Positions 12,181 through 23,484 of a stretch of DNA of 64,000 nt are shown in pieces. The first letter of the stretch is position 1. Every line of letters starts with the position of its first letter. The notes beneath the pieces are model-generated. The model did not search any database, was not told where the DNA came from, and worked only from the letters and a program-made list of their open reading frames with translations. Source of the DNA: Azolla caroliniana. Its lineage: Eukaryota; Polypodiophyta. The position numbers and the translations under genes are program-made. Where the stretch lies: contig JBHGNT010000001.1 in the NCBI GenBank assembly GCA_043228905.1, positions 1,488,001 through 1,552,000 on the forward strand, read 5' to 3'.

Positions 12181-13073
12181 GTCAGCAACCTGATGGGGAG
12201 CGGTCGGCAACAACATGGCCCGCCGGAAGAGAGCTCGATGCACGATCAACCGGAGGAGTACGACCTAGAGGCGTTGGTATGGGAGGCGTGCGAGAGTCTG
12301 AAGGCGAAGTTCGAAGCCGAAGAAGGTCTTATTATGGAGTCGGGCCGGAGATGATCAGAGGATGTGGAGGAAGAAGCCTCCCTATGCGTGGACGATGGGG
12401 CCTATGCGGAGACCGGAAGAGCGTGCAACGACGACGACGTGGGAGAGGGTGCGAAGCAAGCGACCCTCTCGTCTTGCGGAAAAGGGACGGCCATGGATGA
12501 GGCCGGTAACTACGAAGCGGGGAACGCCACTTCAAGAGTGGGCGGAGGATTCGGGACACGGTGGCCCGAAACATTAAGCGGGGAGGAGACGAGCGGTGGT
12601 GTCGGGACCTTACCCACACCAATTATAGAAACTCTGACGTCCTGCCTGAGAGCCGGTGTGAGACCTAGAGTGAGGAACGGTGGCGACGACAATGCGAGCA
12701 ACCAAGACAATGGCAAGAAAAACGAGGAAGAGGAGGCGGCAAGCGTAATCAAGGCTTCCGCGATCGGAGACGGGGTAGCCACGAACAACGACGTCTGGAT
12801 GGAGGTGGCTACGGACATAACGAGCGGCGGTGTCGGGATCTTACCCGCACTAGTTCTATAGACTCTGACATCCGGCCCGAGAGCCGGTCTGAGACCTAGA
12901 GTGATGGACGGTGGCGGCGGCAAGGTGGGTGACCGAAACAAAGAGGAAGATGTGAGGCCCGAAACGGGCATATACGAAAGGACCGAAGGGGAGGCCGAGA
13001 GCGGCAACAAGGAGAGAGTCGGGAACCGACCCGACCGGAAGGCGAACCGGGAAAAGAATGAAGCGGGGGCCGG

Positions 13074-13263
13074 TCACAACATATATGGTCTGTCGCTTGA
13101 GGGTATTGACCCTGCTGTTCTAATAGATAGATTGATTAGTGATGTAGATTGGATGTCAGTATATAAAGTGCCTATAGTGAAATGCAAGGTCAAGCTCAAG
13201 CATGTGCGACCGAACCTGTACGACGACTGCATGAGACTGCACCAGAAAGTACATCAAGAGATC
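13074..13263 (+). repeat. 190-bp direct repeat, copy A' (right of G3)
   Basis: Second copy of 10862-11051. Here the reading frame is open (NIYGLSLEGIDPAVL) and continues into the downstream part of the exon to the TAG at 13591. Confidence 0.85.
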
Positions 13264-14357
13264 ACGGTCAACAATGAGTTGTCTGTTTCATTTGCCAGAG
13301 CTTTTGCATACGAGTATTGCAAAACAACGAAGGAATCTCATGACCCTGAAATGTACACGGTAGCTTGGGCAATTTATGGTGAGGCATCGGTAGAAAGATG
13401 TCGGAAGATGGGGAGCTTGCAACAAAAAATGGCAAGATTTTGGACCATGGTAGTTGATGATGCAATTGCTGACTCCCAACAAACTTGCAAGTATACGCAA
13501 CACCGACACACAATGAAAGCCAATGTCGATGATACAAGTGAGACATTGATTAGCTATATGCTAAAAAATGTCCATGAAGCCTATGAGACATAGGAGTTTT
13601 TTAAGACTGATTTAGAGAAATCAACATTAGCTGATGTGATGGAGAGCAAAGTCACTTTGGTAGTTACAACAATCAGAAATAAGATTCAGGTACCTATTGT
13701 TTTGCTAGTATGTAATATGTTATAAATAACTTGTACATGAAAATGTGCTACTAAGGCATTATCTGGAACAAGTTGCTCAATGTGAACTTGAAATTGATGG
13801 GTCGTTGGATACCCAGCGGAAAATTCAACTGCAGACAGAGATCCAGGTTCTTTCAATGAACCTGGACCTTCTAGGTGTAAATATTATCGCTGATTACAAG
13901 TTGGAAAAACTACAAGTAAGTTAATGATTCTTGTTTCTTGTTGTTGTATCTTCCTCATTAAGGAATAATTAATCGGTAAATTTCTTGGTTGCGTTGAAGG
14001 AACAATACTCCCGTCAAGAACATGTAGTTAGCTGCCTTAAGAAGCAGCTACATTTTGCGGAGGGGATGGTAAGGAGAAGACAAGAATTGGACATGAACAT
14101 TCTTGCTCCCTTACCAAATAAAGGAGAACCAGGAAACGATATATTGACTATTCAAGCACGTTGCATCGCTTGTGGATTACGTGTAGAGGACAAATCTGCT
14201 ACTCTGTTGGTTCACCTACAACCATGCCAGCACACATACCATATCGTTTGTTTTCAATATGTTTGTCGCATTGCTGCATTCTGTTTGGGGGATTGTAGTA
14301 CACCTCTCCCAGATGAGTGGAGAAAACACATAGGTAAAATTGCTACTTGTGACCATA

Positions 14358-14575
14358 GTGTAGCTAATTAGTTCCATCTTTGCTAATTAGGTAAGTTGTA
14401 TAAAGTGTGGAAACTATTTAGCTATTATGGTTGTAGTGTAGTAGCTAATTACCTAACATGTAGTTAATTAGCTAAGTGGTAGCTAATTAGCCACTACCAT
14501 ACTTTAGCTGAGTAGCTAATTACCTAAGTGGTAGCCAATTAGCTACAATCATAGTTTAGTGTAGTTGGTGTAACA
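14358..14575 (+). repeat. AGCTAATTAGC minisatellite, left array
   Basis: Diverged units of the type GTAGCTAATTAGCTAC plus CATAGTTTAGT lie between the Cys/His-finger exon and the last exon of the left transposon gene, so probably in an intron. The same unit forms the much longer array at 38310-39370. Confidence 0.8.
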
Positions 14576-15154
14576 AAGGCTTAGTTACAGGAATGGAAAC
14601 CTAAACCATTAGAAGTCGAAAGAAGAGCCTTGATCTTGGAGCTTGATAAAGTCCTGATGAGTGTGCGATATATGACACCAAGGAGGGACGCAAATCAATT
14701 TCTGGAGTGGGTTGTGCAATACTTGGATTTGTTTATTTGGGGCAAAAAACCACGTACAGATGTGTGGAAGTGTGTAGAAAGATTCTTCCCGAAGTGGCGA
14801 CAACATTTTAAGGGTTTGCGGACACGAGAGAATTGTGAGCAGAAGGATGTTGCAAGATTCAAAAGACTTTCTGATTTTTGGGACACTTGGCCAGATTATA
14901 ATGCCGACAATACGTTGATTCTAGATACAGAACATTTCCGACAATACTTCAACATTCGCAAATGTTGTCTCATTCTACTCGATGAAATGCTTGAACACTA
15001 TTTGGTGAAAACATTGAGCTGCCAACTAGCTACATGGTTGTGGACTCCATACCGAGCTCAATATGCAGATCATATATGTAGAGAAGTTCCACTGACCAGC
15101 AAGAGCTTAGCTGTTTATAGGCGATTTGAAGACATTGGCAATGGGATGTTATAA

Positions 15155-15641
15155 ATATGTAATTTGCTACCACTTAATTAATGAAGAATTAAATTGCTTG
15201 TTTTGAGTAACTTATCTACTGTGTAATTTTAAGAGTATGTTCAGGATTGCTGATTTCATGATAGTGCTTTTTCTTAAAATTATGCAAACTATTTTAACTT
15301 GTACATGGTTCACTTGAGTAAATCTGTATCTCAGAAAGAAGAACCCTAAACGATATTATTAAACTGTATATCAGAAAGAAGACTGTATATAAAAATGACA
15401 CACGATTTTGTTGAGAAAGAAGCACAAAAAGTAAATTGTATAGAAAAAAAAAACTCCCAAATAGGCCCATTAAACTGTTTATTTGCATTACATGTGCTTT
15501 GTTTGTTTTACAAGAAAATTGGTAATTGCTACTTGTAGCTACAAATTCCATGGCATACTGTTGTAAATACATTCATACACATTAGCACTAGCTGTGTATA
15601 AACCTGAGCAGTTATTGTATTGCGACATTGGGACATTAATG
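15155..15641. other. Transposon interior, no gene seen
   Basis: AT-rich sequence after the last exon of the left transposon gene, ending where the C1 copia LTR starts. It probably holds the 3' UTR of that gene. Confidence 0.5.
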
Positions 15642-16065
15642 TGTTAGGAAACAGGTCCCTTCGGATGGGAAGTGAGAAGACCCGGTGAGAACTGGATGAG
15701 GAGTACCCGGCAACGGAAGACCCGGTGAGAACCGGATGAGGAGTACCCGACAACGGAAGACCCGGTGAGAACCGGATGAGGAGTACCCGGCAACGGAAGA
15801 CCCGGTGAGAACCGGATGAGCAGTACCTAGAAATGGAAGACTCGATGAGAACCGGATGATGAGTGCCCGGAAAGCGCCGGATGATGCAGGCCCGGTGAGG
15901 AGTGCTCACCGGATGAAGGGACATATTCGTAAATATGTTTCTGAGAGTCCATCGGGGCTATATTTGTAAATAGCCGAAAAGTCATTTTAGTATAAATATG
16001 ACTTAGGGCAAACTTAGTGTACAGGTTGTCATTGTCGTTGTCGCGATTGTGAGAAAGCAACCGTG

Positions 16066-16130
<65 letters not shown>

Positions 16131-16409
16131 CAAGATATAGAGAGGTCATTGCCTCTGTTGTAACCGCCGCCTGTGGCGAAGATCGTGTTGCCTCCATGAG
16201 CTCACTGTTGTAATCATTGTGATATAGTGATAGTTTGGAGTCTGTGGACTCCCGTGGTTTTTCCCTCTCAGGGTTTTCGACGTTAATATCCTGTGTATTT
16301 TTTTCTTGTTTGTGCACTTACCTCCATTCTTCATTTCTTCTGTGTTCGACTATACAAAGTGATTCACTATTCGGTTGTTGCCGGAGACTATTCCGCGTAT
16401 TCCTCGACA
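15642..16409 (+). repeat. 5' LTR of C1
   Basis: 768 bp. It contains about five 40-bp repeats (GAAGACCCGGTGAGAACC core, 15676-15870), a TATAAATATGACTTAGGGC promoter-like block at 15991-16009, and a GA run at 16070-16128. It is longer than the 3' LTR mainly because of extra 40-bp units and the GA run. Confidence 0.9.
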
Positions 16410-16412
16410 AAG

Positions 16413-16424
16413 TGGTATCAGAGC
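16413..16424 (+). other. Primer-binding site of C1
   Basis: TGGTATCAGAGC, complementary to the 3' end of initiator-Met tRNA, three bases after the 5' LTR. This is the usual copia arrangement. Confidence 0.9.
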
Positions 16425-16439
16425 GAAACGACACAGAAA

Positions 16440-16911
16440 ATGGACGAATCGTTGGGAGGCATGTTCAAGCTCATCGGTTCCAACTATTCCGTGTGGAAGT
16501 CGAAGATGAGGGACATGCTCGTGGTTAAAGATCTTTGGTTGCCGGTTCAATTTGGGGACAAGAGACCGAACAAAATCGACGCCACGGTATGGGAGGTGAT
16601 GCACATGAAGACAACAACGTACATACGGTGCTTCATCGACATGAGCCTATACAACAACTTCAATGAAGAGAGCAAGGCTCATGAGCTCTGGGAGAAGATC
16701 GGCATTATGTTTCAGAACAAAAATGTTGTTAACCAGGTTTCAGTATTCCGGAAGCTAGTAAGACTCCGGTACCAAGATGGCTCCAGCATGGCGGACCACA
16801 TGAATGCCTTCCAGGGGCTGATACACCAGGCAACATCATTGGAAGTACCTCTCGCCGATGAGGTACTAGCGCTGCTCCTGCTCGGTTCCCTCCCGAATAG
16901 CTGGGAGACGT
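16440..16911 (+). pseudogene. C1 gag N-terminal fragment
   Basis: The frame starts at the ATG just after the primer site and shows the copia Gag pattern: NYSVWKSKMRDMLVV, then HELWEKIGIMFQ, then LLGSLPNSWETL. It is cut at 16911, where the G1 LTR begins. The zinc knuckle, protease and integrase of this element are gone. Confidence 0.85.
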
Positions 16912-17598
16912 TGTCTCGTTGTTACGCACGTGCGTGGAGAACAAAGCGGGACCACTGGGGTCTTGGACCGAGGAATAGGTGAGAAAAGGGGGAGAGAGAG
17001 AGAGAGAGAGACACTCACACACGCATAGACAAAGAAGTGCACGGGGACGCGGCCCAACAACACAGGAGACACGAGTTGAGAACACTAGCGTATGTATATA
17101 AATATGTGTATGTATTTGGATGTATGCAGACGACTCGAACGGTTACAGCCGATTAGGTTGGCGAGATGGATGATGGCGCCTGATCACCCACGCACACAGG
17201 GGAGCAAGATGGAGATTCTGCCGGAAGCACACGGGCGTTCCCCGGAGCAGAATCAGCCTCCTGAGAACCTTCGCAAAAGAAAGCTATGGAGAACGATAGA
17301 GAAGAAGAGCTCGGTCCCAGTCCGACAGCACTTCGTCCCCTCTAGCGCGCGATACCTTCTCTCCCCGTCTCCCTCTCTTTTATAGCTCAAGGAGGGAGGC
17401 CGTTTCACCCGTTTACATCACATTAATTCTCTGTCCTTTCGGACAGAGATACTCCTCGATTTCCCTTATAGAATATTGCTACCTAGGATTTGACTTTTGT
17501 GCCTACCTATCTACTATACAAGGGGCGTGCCCACGTGTAAGGGCTGGTTCACACACGCTATACACAGTTTGCGCCTGGGGACGGTTTTCTTCACGACA
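16912..17598 (-). repeat. 3' LTR of G1
   Basis: 687 bp, ending TTCTTCACGACA on the + strand. It aligns along its length with the 649-bp G2 LTRs but is more diverged and carries its own GA run near 16990. Confidence 0.8.
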
Positions 17599-17689
17599 TC
17601 CGCCCCCACCTAACCGTGCATCCACCGGTATGCGCCAAAATTGGGTTCCTACGGGAGAAAACCGATCCTTGCTTTTATTCCTCGTTTAC

Positions 17690-18783
17690 CGGTTCATCCA
17701 CCGCCTCGGGCTGCTCGTTGTTGTTGTCCATGCCCCCTAGCTCTGGCTCACCATCGTGTCGTTTCTTGAACGCTTTGATCCTCTTCCCCGCTACCAGTAT
17801 CGCCACACTCGTACCGTCGAGCTCCACGAGATGGTACGTCCCATTGTCGTTGGTGCCTGTTACTACGTAAGGCCCGAACCACCTCCTCGCAAACTTCCGC
17901 GTGGCCCTGTGCTAATTGTCGAGGTTGTTGTCGTAGACTAGCACCCAGTCGCCTTCCTCGATCTTCCTTGGCCGGAGCCGGTGTGTTCGGTCGAACCGGG
18001 CTTTGTTCCTTATCCTCGCTACCCGAAGTTTCTCCGCGGCTCGCTCTACGTCCTCCGGCCTCCGCTCAAGCTGTCGAATCCGCGCCGCCAACAGTTCCTC
18101 CCGGCTCATCTCATCCCTCCAATCCACCGTGGCCCACGAGGAGATCGTTCGCTCTGTTGGCATGATCGGCTTCTGTTCGAACATAAGCTCTACCGACATC
18201 AACCCGGTTACCGAACTGTGCGTAGTCCAGTCCACCCACAAGGCATAAGGTAGTAGCCTTAGCCAGTTCCCGACTTGGCCTCCGCACGCCCGTACTAGCG
18301 CTTTGACAATCGGCCCGTGTCCGCGCTCTACCTTCCCATTCGCCTCCGGATTGTACGCTGTGGTGAGTGAAAGTTTGACTCCTAGCCGGTTGAACAACTC
18401 TTCGGCCTCTTCTGCGTCCAACTCACCACGGTCAGCCACGATCTTCCCTACGCACCCGTATCGACATACCACGTCCTTAATCAAAAACCGGCACACGACT
18501 GCAGTCGTCTTGTTCTGCAGAGCTCGGCCTTCAACCTGGTTCGTTAGATCCTCCCGAGCCAGCACCAGATACCGCATCTGCCCTACCCCCATTGGCATCG
18601 TCACCAAATCCACCATCCACTTGAAGTGGACGGTCGGAGGGTAGGTCGGGTGAAGCTCGTCCCGGTGTCGGATCATGCAGTGCACCTGACAGCTTTCGCA
18701 AGTCGTCACGAACCGATGCACGTCCCGGTATAGTCCTGGCCACCAATACTTCCCCTTTAGCTTTTCGAACGTGGCCCACGTTC
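17690..18783 (-). pseudogene. G1 integrase and pol C-terminal end
   Basis: A 269-residue open frame (18721-17912) contains the integrase catalytic core: MVDLVTMP with the first Asp, IVADRGEL with the second, and AYNPEANGKVERGHG with the Glu. A HRFVTTCESC zinc-binding remnant precedes it. A TAG after VYDNNLDN breaks the C-terminal part, which continues in G2 to a KKRHDDE end. The upstream side is cut by C2 at 18783 and resumes at 24103. Confidence 0.85.
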
Positions 18784-19386
18784 TGTTGGGAATCGACGTT
18801 TCGATTCACCTTCTCCGCTCGGCCACAACCGAGTAATCGCTAATCGATGCAGCAGAAAATAGGAAATACAGAGAAAGCCACGATACACAGGGATTAACGT
18901 GGAAAACCCTATACGGGAAAAACCACGGGAGTGCGAGACTCCAAACCAAACTATACAGAGAAGTATACAATGGCGAGATGCAAGGCGACGACCTTGAGCT
19001 CGCTGTCCTCGCCACAGGCGGCGGAAATACACAGAGGCGTCTACCTCTTCCTCTCTCTCGCGCTCTATCTCTCTCTCTCACGGCTGCTTACACTTCACTC
19101 CTCTAGAGTGGAAAAACAGAAAAATGAGAAGCAACAATAAAACTGTTTGCCCTAAGTCATATTTATACACATATGACTTTGGGGCTATTTACAACTGTGG
19201 CCTCAGGGGCCTATGGCGAACATATTCACGGATATGTCCCTGCATCCGGATCGCTCTCCGGGTACATTCGTCATCCGGTACCGAAACCGGGGTCTTCGTC
19301 ATCCAGATCCGAAACCGAAACCGGGCTTGTCGGCATTCATCTCCGATATCCGACCATCCCATCCGAAAGGGACCGAAATCCCAACA
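18784..19386 (-). repeat. 3' LTR of C2
   Basis: 603 bp, TGTTGGGAATC on the + strand to ATCCCAACA. A TATAAATATGACTTAGGGC block on the - strand near 19149-19167 matches the C1 LTR. The polypurine GTGAAGGGGGAGTT (- strand) abuts it at 19387-19400. Confidence 0.95.
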
Positions 19387-19396
19387 AACTCCCCCT

Positions 19397-22300
19397 TCAC
19401 TTCGGCATGGGATGTCTCTCCAATCCGATCCTCTTCCGGCATGCTTCCAGCTTGTCGGGTGTGAGCACCTTGGTCAGCATATCCGACCCGTTCTCGTCCG
19501 TGTGGATCTTCGTCAGCACGAACTCCTTGTCTTCTATCCTTTCCCGGATCCAGTGATATCTTCGCTGGATGTGCTTCGTCCGGGAGTGATAGGCCGCGTT
19601 CTTCGCAAGGTGGATTGCACTCTGACTATCGCAGTAGAGTCGGTACTCCTCCTGTTGGATACCGAGCTCTCTAATGAAGTCCTTCATCCATATTATTTCC
19701 TTGCCGGCTTCAACAGCCGCCATGTACTCCGCCTCCGTGGTTGACAACGCAACCGTCTTCTGCAGCCTCGACTGCCAGGAAACAGCTCCCCCTGCATACG
19801 TCATCACATACCCTGATGTGGACCGGCTGGTATTTGCATCAGCCGACATATCCGAATCGGTGAAGCCGTCGAGTTCGGGCTTACCGGAGCCGAATCGGAG
19901 GCACACGTTCGCCGTGCCCTTCAGGTATCGGAGTATCCACTTGGCCGCGTTCCAATGCTCTTTGCCGGGATTGCTCATGTACCGGCTCACCACTCCGACT
20001 GCATATCCGATGTCCGGTCTCGTACACACCATGGCGTACATCAAGCTCCCGACGGCTGAGGCATACGGCACTTTCATCATATCCTCCTTTTCAGCCTTTG
20101 TCTTGGGACTTTGCTTGCTGGACAGCTTGCAGTTTGCCGGGAGGGTCGATCCGACCGGTCTTGCTTCCGACATGTTGAACCGGTGAAGCACCTTCGTCAC
20201 GTACTTCTCCTGTGACAGCCACAACTGCTTCTTCTTCCGGTCCCGGATGATGTGCATCCCTAGTATTTGCCTCGCCGGACCCAGGTCCTTCATTGAGAAG
20301 GTTCGGTGAAGAGCCTTCTTCAGCATCCGTATCTTGACCTGGTCCCGTCCGACGATCAACATGTCGTCCACGTACAGGAGGAGTATTAGAAAGTCTCCTC
20401 CTTCGAATTTCTTCACAAACACGCAGTGGTCGGACTGCGTTTTGAGGTACCCTTCGTCGGTCATGAAGGAGTCGAACTTCCGGTACCATTGCCGGGGAGC
20501 CTGCTTCAGTCCGTAAAGGCTCTTCTTCAGCCGGCATACCAGGTGCTCCTTCCCTTTCTTCTCGAATCCTTCCGGTTGCTGCATGTAGATCTCTTCTTCG
20601 AGGTCACCGTGAAGGAATGCCGTCTTCACGTCCATCTGTTCTACCTCGAGGTCCATGCTTGCCGCTATGCTCAGCACCGTCCGGATGGAGGTCATCTTCA
20701 CTACCGGGGCAAATATCTCGTCGAAGTCGACGCCCTTCTTCTGCTGAAACCCCTTCACCACGATCCTGGCTTTGTATCTCGGGGGGTTTCCGGCATCTCC
20801 CGGTTTCAGCTTGAACACCCACTTGTTTCGAAGTGCTCGCTTTCCTTTCGGCAACTCCACAAGTTCATATGTGTGGTTCTCATGCAGGGAATCCATCTCC
20901 TCCTGCATGGCACTTAACCACCTGCGGCTATGGGTGTCATGCTTCGCTTCTTCAAAGCTCTCCGGCTCCCCTTCGTCGGTTAGCAGCACGTGCTCTGGTT
21001 CCGGAAATCTCCGGGGGGCCCTTCTCTCTCTAAGAGGATATCTCCGTTCTGGAGCTTCGGTAATCGGTTCTTCCGATTCTTCTTCATCCGAATCCATTTC
21101 GGGATCAGGGCCGGTTCCGGTATCATTTTCATCTTCTTCGGTCGGTTCGGTTTCTTCACCGTCTTCGGCCGGATCCTCGAGTGCTAACCGGTTCCTTGCC
21201 GGTCGGGACTGCTCCTCGTAGAGTTGATCCTCACCGGTCGACTTGGAGCTCTTCATCTTCTTCTCCGACTCCCAGTCGGCGAGTGTCTTGTCCTCCATAA
21301 AGACGATATCTCGACTCCTGAATATCTTCTTGTCGACCGGGTCCCATACTCGGTAGCCGAACTCGTCGTCGCCGTAACCGAGGAATATGCATGGCCGGGT
21401 CTTTGGATCTAGCTTTCCTCTCCGGTCCTTTGCCACATGCACGTATGCGAGACACCCGAACACCTTCAGATGCCGGTAAGATATTTCCTTACCGGTCCAC
21501 ACTCTCTGCGGCGTGTCTCCGTCCAAAGGTACTGAGGGTGATCTATTTATCACATATGTCGCCGTCGACATTGCCTCAGCCCAAAATCCCTTGGGTAATT
21601 TCGCATGCGCCAGCATACTCCGGACCCTCTCCATTATGGTCCGGTTCATCCTCTTGGCCAGCCCGTTCAGTTCCGGCGTCTTCGGCACAGTAAACTCGAG
21701 TCGGATTCCCTTCGAGCGACAGTACTCCTGGAACTGCCCCCGGTATTCCCCTCCGTTATCCGCTCGTATCGCTTTCAGCTTCTTGCCGGATTCCCTTTCC
21801 ACTCTCGCGTGGAGTTCTTTGAAGACGGACAATACTTGGTCCTTTGTCTTCAACGGTGCCGTCCACAGTCTTCGGCTGTGATCATCTATGAATGTTACGA
21901 AGTACTGGGCTCCGCCATGTGACTTCGTTTCTACCTGACACACGTCGGTGTGCACCAACTCCAATGGTGCGCTACGTCTCGTCGGTGGCCTTGAGTGGAA
22001 GGAGGTTCGGTTCTGCTTACCGGCCAGGCAGTCGGTGCACTTCTCCAGGTGCACATGCTTCACCGGAATAAGGTTGTCTTCTGCAAGCCTCTTCATCCCC
22101 TTCTCACTCATGTGGCACAGTCTTTTGTGCCACAGCTCACCGGCAGTGTCGGCTGCCACATTCAGCTCTTCCGGACATAACCGGGCATTCATCAGGTACA
22201 GTGTGTTGACCTTCCGGGCCCGAGCCACTATCAAGCTCCCCTTGCTGAACTTCATGACACCGTTCCGGATGCTACCCGTGTAGCCTTCATCATCTAGCCT

Positions 22301-23470
22301 CCCGGCCGAAATCAGGTTCAGTCGGACCTCCGGAACGTGTCGGACATTCTTCAGCAGCATTTTGCATCCGGTCGGGGTTGTCAACCACACGTCTCCTATG
22401 CCGGCAATCCGGCACGTACCTTCGTTTCCCATCCGAACACAGCCATGCTCGCCGGCTGTGTAGGATGAGAAGTATCTTCTCTCCGGGGTCAGGTGGAACG
22501 ATGCTCCGGAATCGACCACCCAGGTCGTCTCATCGCCGGCAATGTTTAGTTCACCTTCTTCGGTGATGAGCATGATCTCCTCTTCACTTGCCGCGAGTGC
22601 CGTCGTTCCTTTCCGGTCCTGTCCTCGCCGATCCGAACCATTCCGGTCCGTGGCTCCCCGGTATGCACCGTTTCTCTCCGGTGACTTCTTCGAATCGGTG
22701 TTGTCGGTTCCATTGTCTTTTCGGTAATGCCGACAATTCTTTCGGAAGTGCCCGGGCTTCCCACAGTGGAAGCATGTGGGCCTTCCTCTTGACTGCGACC
22801 GGGTCCCCGACTTCTCCCGTCTTTGCGGACTCCGGTTCCATTGTCTTCCCCGATCCGATTCGGTAAACAACATCTTCGGGTCGGAGGCCGGTTCCTTATC
22901 TCTCCGACGCGCTTCTTCATTCAAAATACTTGTCTTTACCGTTTGTAAGGACAAGTTATCTTCGGTGCAGGAGGTGCTGAGAGTCACCACCAAGTTCTCC
23001 CAGCTTTCCGGCAATGTACACATCAGGATGATGGCTTGCATTGCATCCTCCAATGGGAACTTGATCGCCGCAAGCTGATTCACGAATCCCATGAACGTGC
23101 TTATGTGTTCCACCATACTCTCGCCGTCCCGGTACTTGAGATTCACAATCTTCCTCATCAGGGAGGTCCGGTTCAGCGCATTCTTCCTCTCGTAGAGGCC
23201 CGACAGCTTCCGCCACATCTCATATGCGTTGGTGTCGTTCGCCACATGTTGTAGGACTCTTACATCGACATATTGTCGGATCGTCGCCACGGCTTTCCGG
23301 TTCAGGAGCTTCCACTCCGACTCAAGTACCCCCTTCGGTATTTCCGACCTGTCAATCGGTTCGTACAGGTCCCGAACAATCAGAAGATCCTCCATCTTGA
23401 TCTTCCAGTCGGCGTAATTCTGTGCATTCAGCACCATCATCATCGGCTGCCCGCTGCCGCCGCCTTCCAT
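19397..23470 (-). CDS. C2 copia Gag-Pol polyprotein, complete frame
   Basis: 1357 residues in one frame. I start it at the ATG at 23470, just after the primer site; the nearby TTG at 23479 is less likely. Domains in order are: Gag (DWKIKMEDLL near 23); zinc knuckle C233-C236-H241-C246; aspartic protease VVDSGAS with Asp320; integrase HHCC (H448, H453, C478, C481) and catalytic core with Asp509 and Asp571; reverse transcriptase with YVDD at 1033-1036; RNase H with DSDMSAD and STTEAEYMA. The residue that should be the third catalytic Glu of integrase, in the NGLA-x-RMNRT motif, is Lys606 (codon AAG at 21655-21653). As read, strand transfer by this protein should fail, although the frame is otherwise intact. 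Confidence 0.95.
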   Translation of the reverse strand: MEGGGSGQPMMMVLNAQNYADWKIKMEDLLIVRDLYEPIDRSEIPKGVLESEWKLLNRKAVATIRQYVDVRVLQHVANDTNAYEMWRKLSGLYERKNALNRTSLMRKIVNLKYRDGESMVEHISTFMGFVNQLAAIKFPLEDAMQAIILMCTLPESWENLVVTLSTSCTEDNLSLQTVKTSILNEEARRRDKEPASDPKMLFTESDRGRQWNRSPQRREKSGTRSQSRGRPTCFHCGKPGHFRKNCRHYRKDNGTDNTDSKKSPERNGAYRGATDRNGSDRRGQDRKGTTALAASEEEIMLITEEGELNIAGDETTWVVDSGASFHLTPERRYFSSYTAGEHGCVRMGNEGTCRIAGIGDVWLTTPTGCKMLLKNVRHVPEVRLNLISAGRLDDEGYTGSIRNGVMKFSKGSLIVARARKVNTLYLMNARLCPEELNVAADTAGELWHKRLCHMSEKGMKRLAEDNLIPVKHVHLEKCTDCLAGKQNRTSFHSRPPTRRSAPLELVHTDVCQVETKSHGGAQYFVTFIDDHSRRLWTAPLKTKDQVLSVFKELHARVERESGKKLKAIRADNGGEYRGQFQEYCRSKGIRLEFTVPKTPELNGLAKRMNRTIMERVRSMLAHAKLPKGFWAEAMSTATYVINRSPSVPLDGDTPQRVWTGKEISYRHLKVFGCLAYVHVAKDRRGKLDPKTRPCIFLGYGDDEFGYRVWDPVDKKIFRSRDIVFMEDKTLADWESEKKMKSSKSTGEDQLYEEQSRPARNRLALEDPAEDGEETEPTEEDENDTGTGPDPEMDSDEEESEEPITEAPERRYPLRERRAPRRFPEPEHVLLTDEGEPESFEEAKHDTHSRRWLSAMQEEMDSLHENHTYELVELPKGKRALRNKWVFKLKPGDAGNPPRYKARIVVKGFQQKKGVDFDEIFAPVVKMTSIRTVLSIAASMDLEVEQMDVKTAFLHGDLEEEIYMQQPEGFEKKGKEHLVCRLKKSLYGLKQAPRQWYRKFDSFMTDEGYLKTQSDHCVFVKKFEGGDFLILLLYVDDMLIVGRDQVKIRMLKKALHRTFSMKDLGPARQILGMHIIRDRKKKQLWLSQEKYVTKVLHRFNMSEARPVGSTLPANCKLSSKQSPKTKAEKEDMMKVPYASAVGSLMYAMVCTRPDIGYAVGVVSRYMSNPGKEHWNAAKWILRYLKGTANVCLRFGSGKPELDGFTDSDMSADANTSRSTSGYVMTYAGGAVSWQSRLQKTVALSTTEAEYMAAVEAGKEIIWMKDFIRELGIQQEEYRLYCDSQSAIHLAKNAAYHSRTKHIQRRYHWIRERIEDKEFVLTKIHTDENGSDMLTKVLTPDKLEACRKRIGLERHPMPK

Positions 23471-23484
23471 TTTCTGCAACAGTC

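Larger units (their letters stand above)
11052..13073 (+). mobile_element. Gag-only Ty3/gypsy relative (G3), one LTR left
   Basis: One LTR (about 11055-11790) is followed by a primer-binding-like TGGTGAACCTGAC and a gag-like frame. No protease, reverse transcriptase or integrase follows. The remaining 0.9 kb is GC-rich with two copies of a roughly 100-bp repeat, 12590-12690 and 12822-12922. There is no second LTR. LTR termini and the leader match the G1/G2 gypsy family, so it is probably a non-autonomous relative or a deletion product. It sits between the two 190-bp repeats rather than a short target duplication. Confidence 0.6.
10214..15154 (+). pseudogene. Multi-exon transposon gene of unknown function (coiled coil + Cys/His finger), interrupted
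   Basis: I do not recognise the full protein. Exons 10214-10326, 10442-10498 and the one starting at 10820 join in consistent phase and encode a basic Arg/Ser-rich N-terminus, then VLNFAKFCETKEDF. The third exon is split by the G3 insertion and resumes at 13074, running to about 13689. An exon near 13756-13915 is heptad-like (LEQVAQCELEIDG, LSMNLDLLGVN) and joins in phase to 14000 onward, which continues the coil. That exon then has a RING-like Cys/His cluster: CIAC, LQPCQHTYHIVC and later Cys residues. The exon from 14591 gives 188 residues (WGKKPRTDVW, FPKWRQHFKGLRTREN) with no family I know. Breaks are a TAG in the first copy of exon 3, a TAG at 13591-13593, and uncertain junctions around 13690-13756 and 14340-14590. 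It points inward from the left inverted repeat, so it may be an accessory protein of the transposon. Confidence 0.5.
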
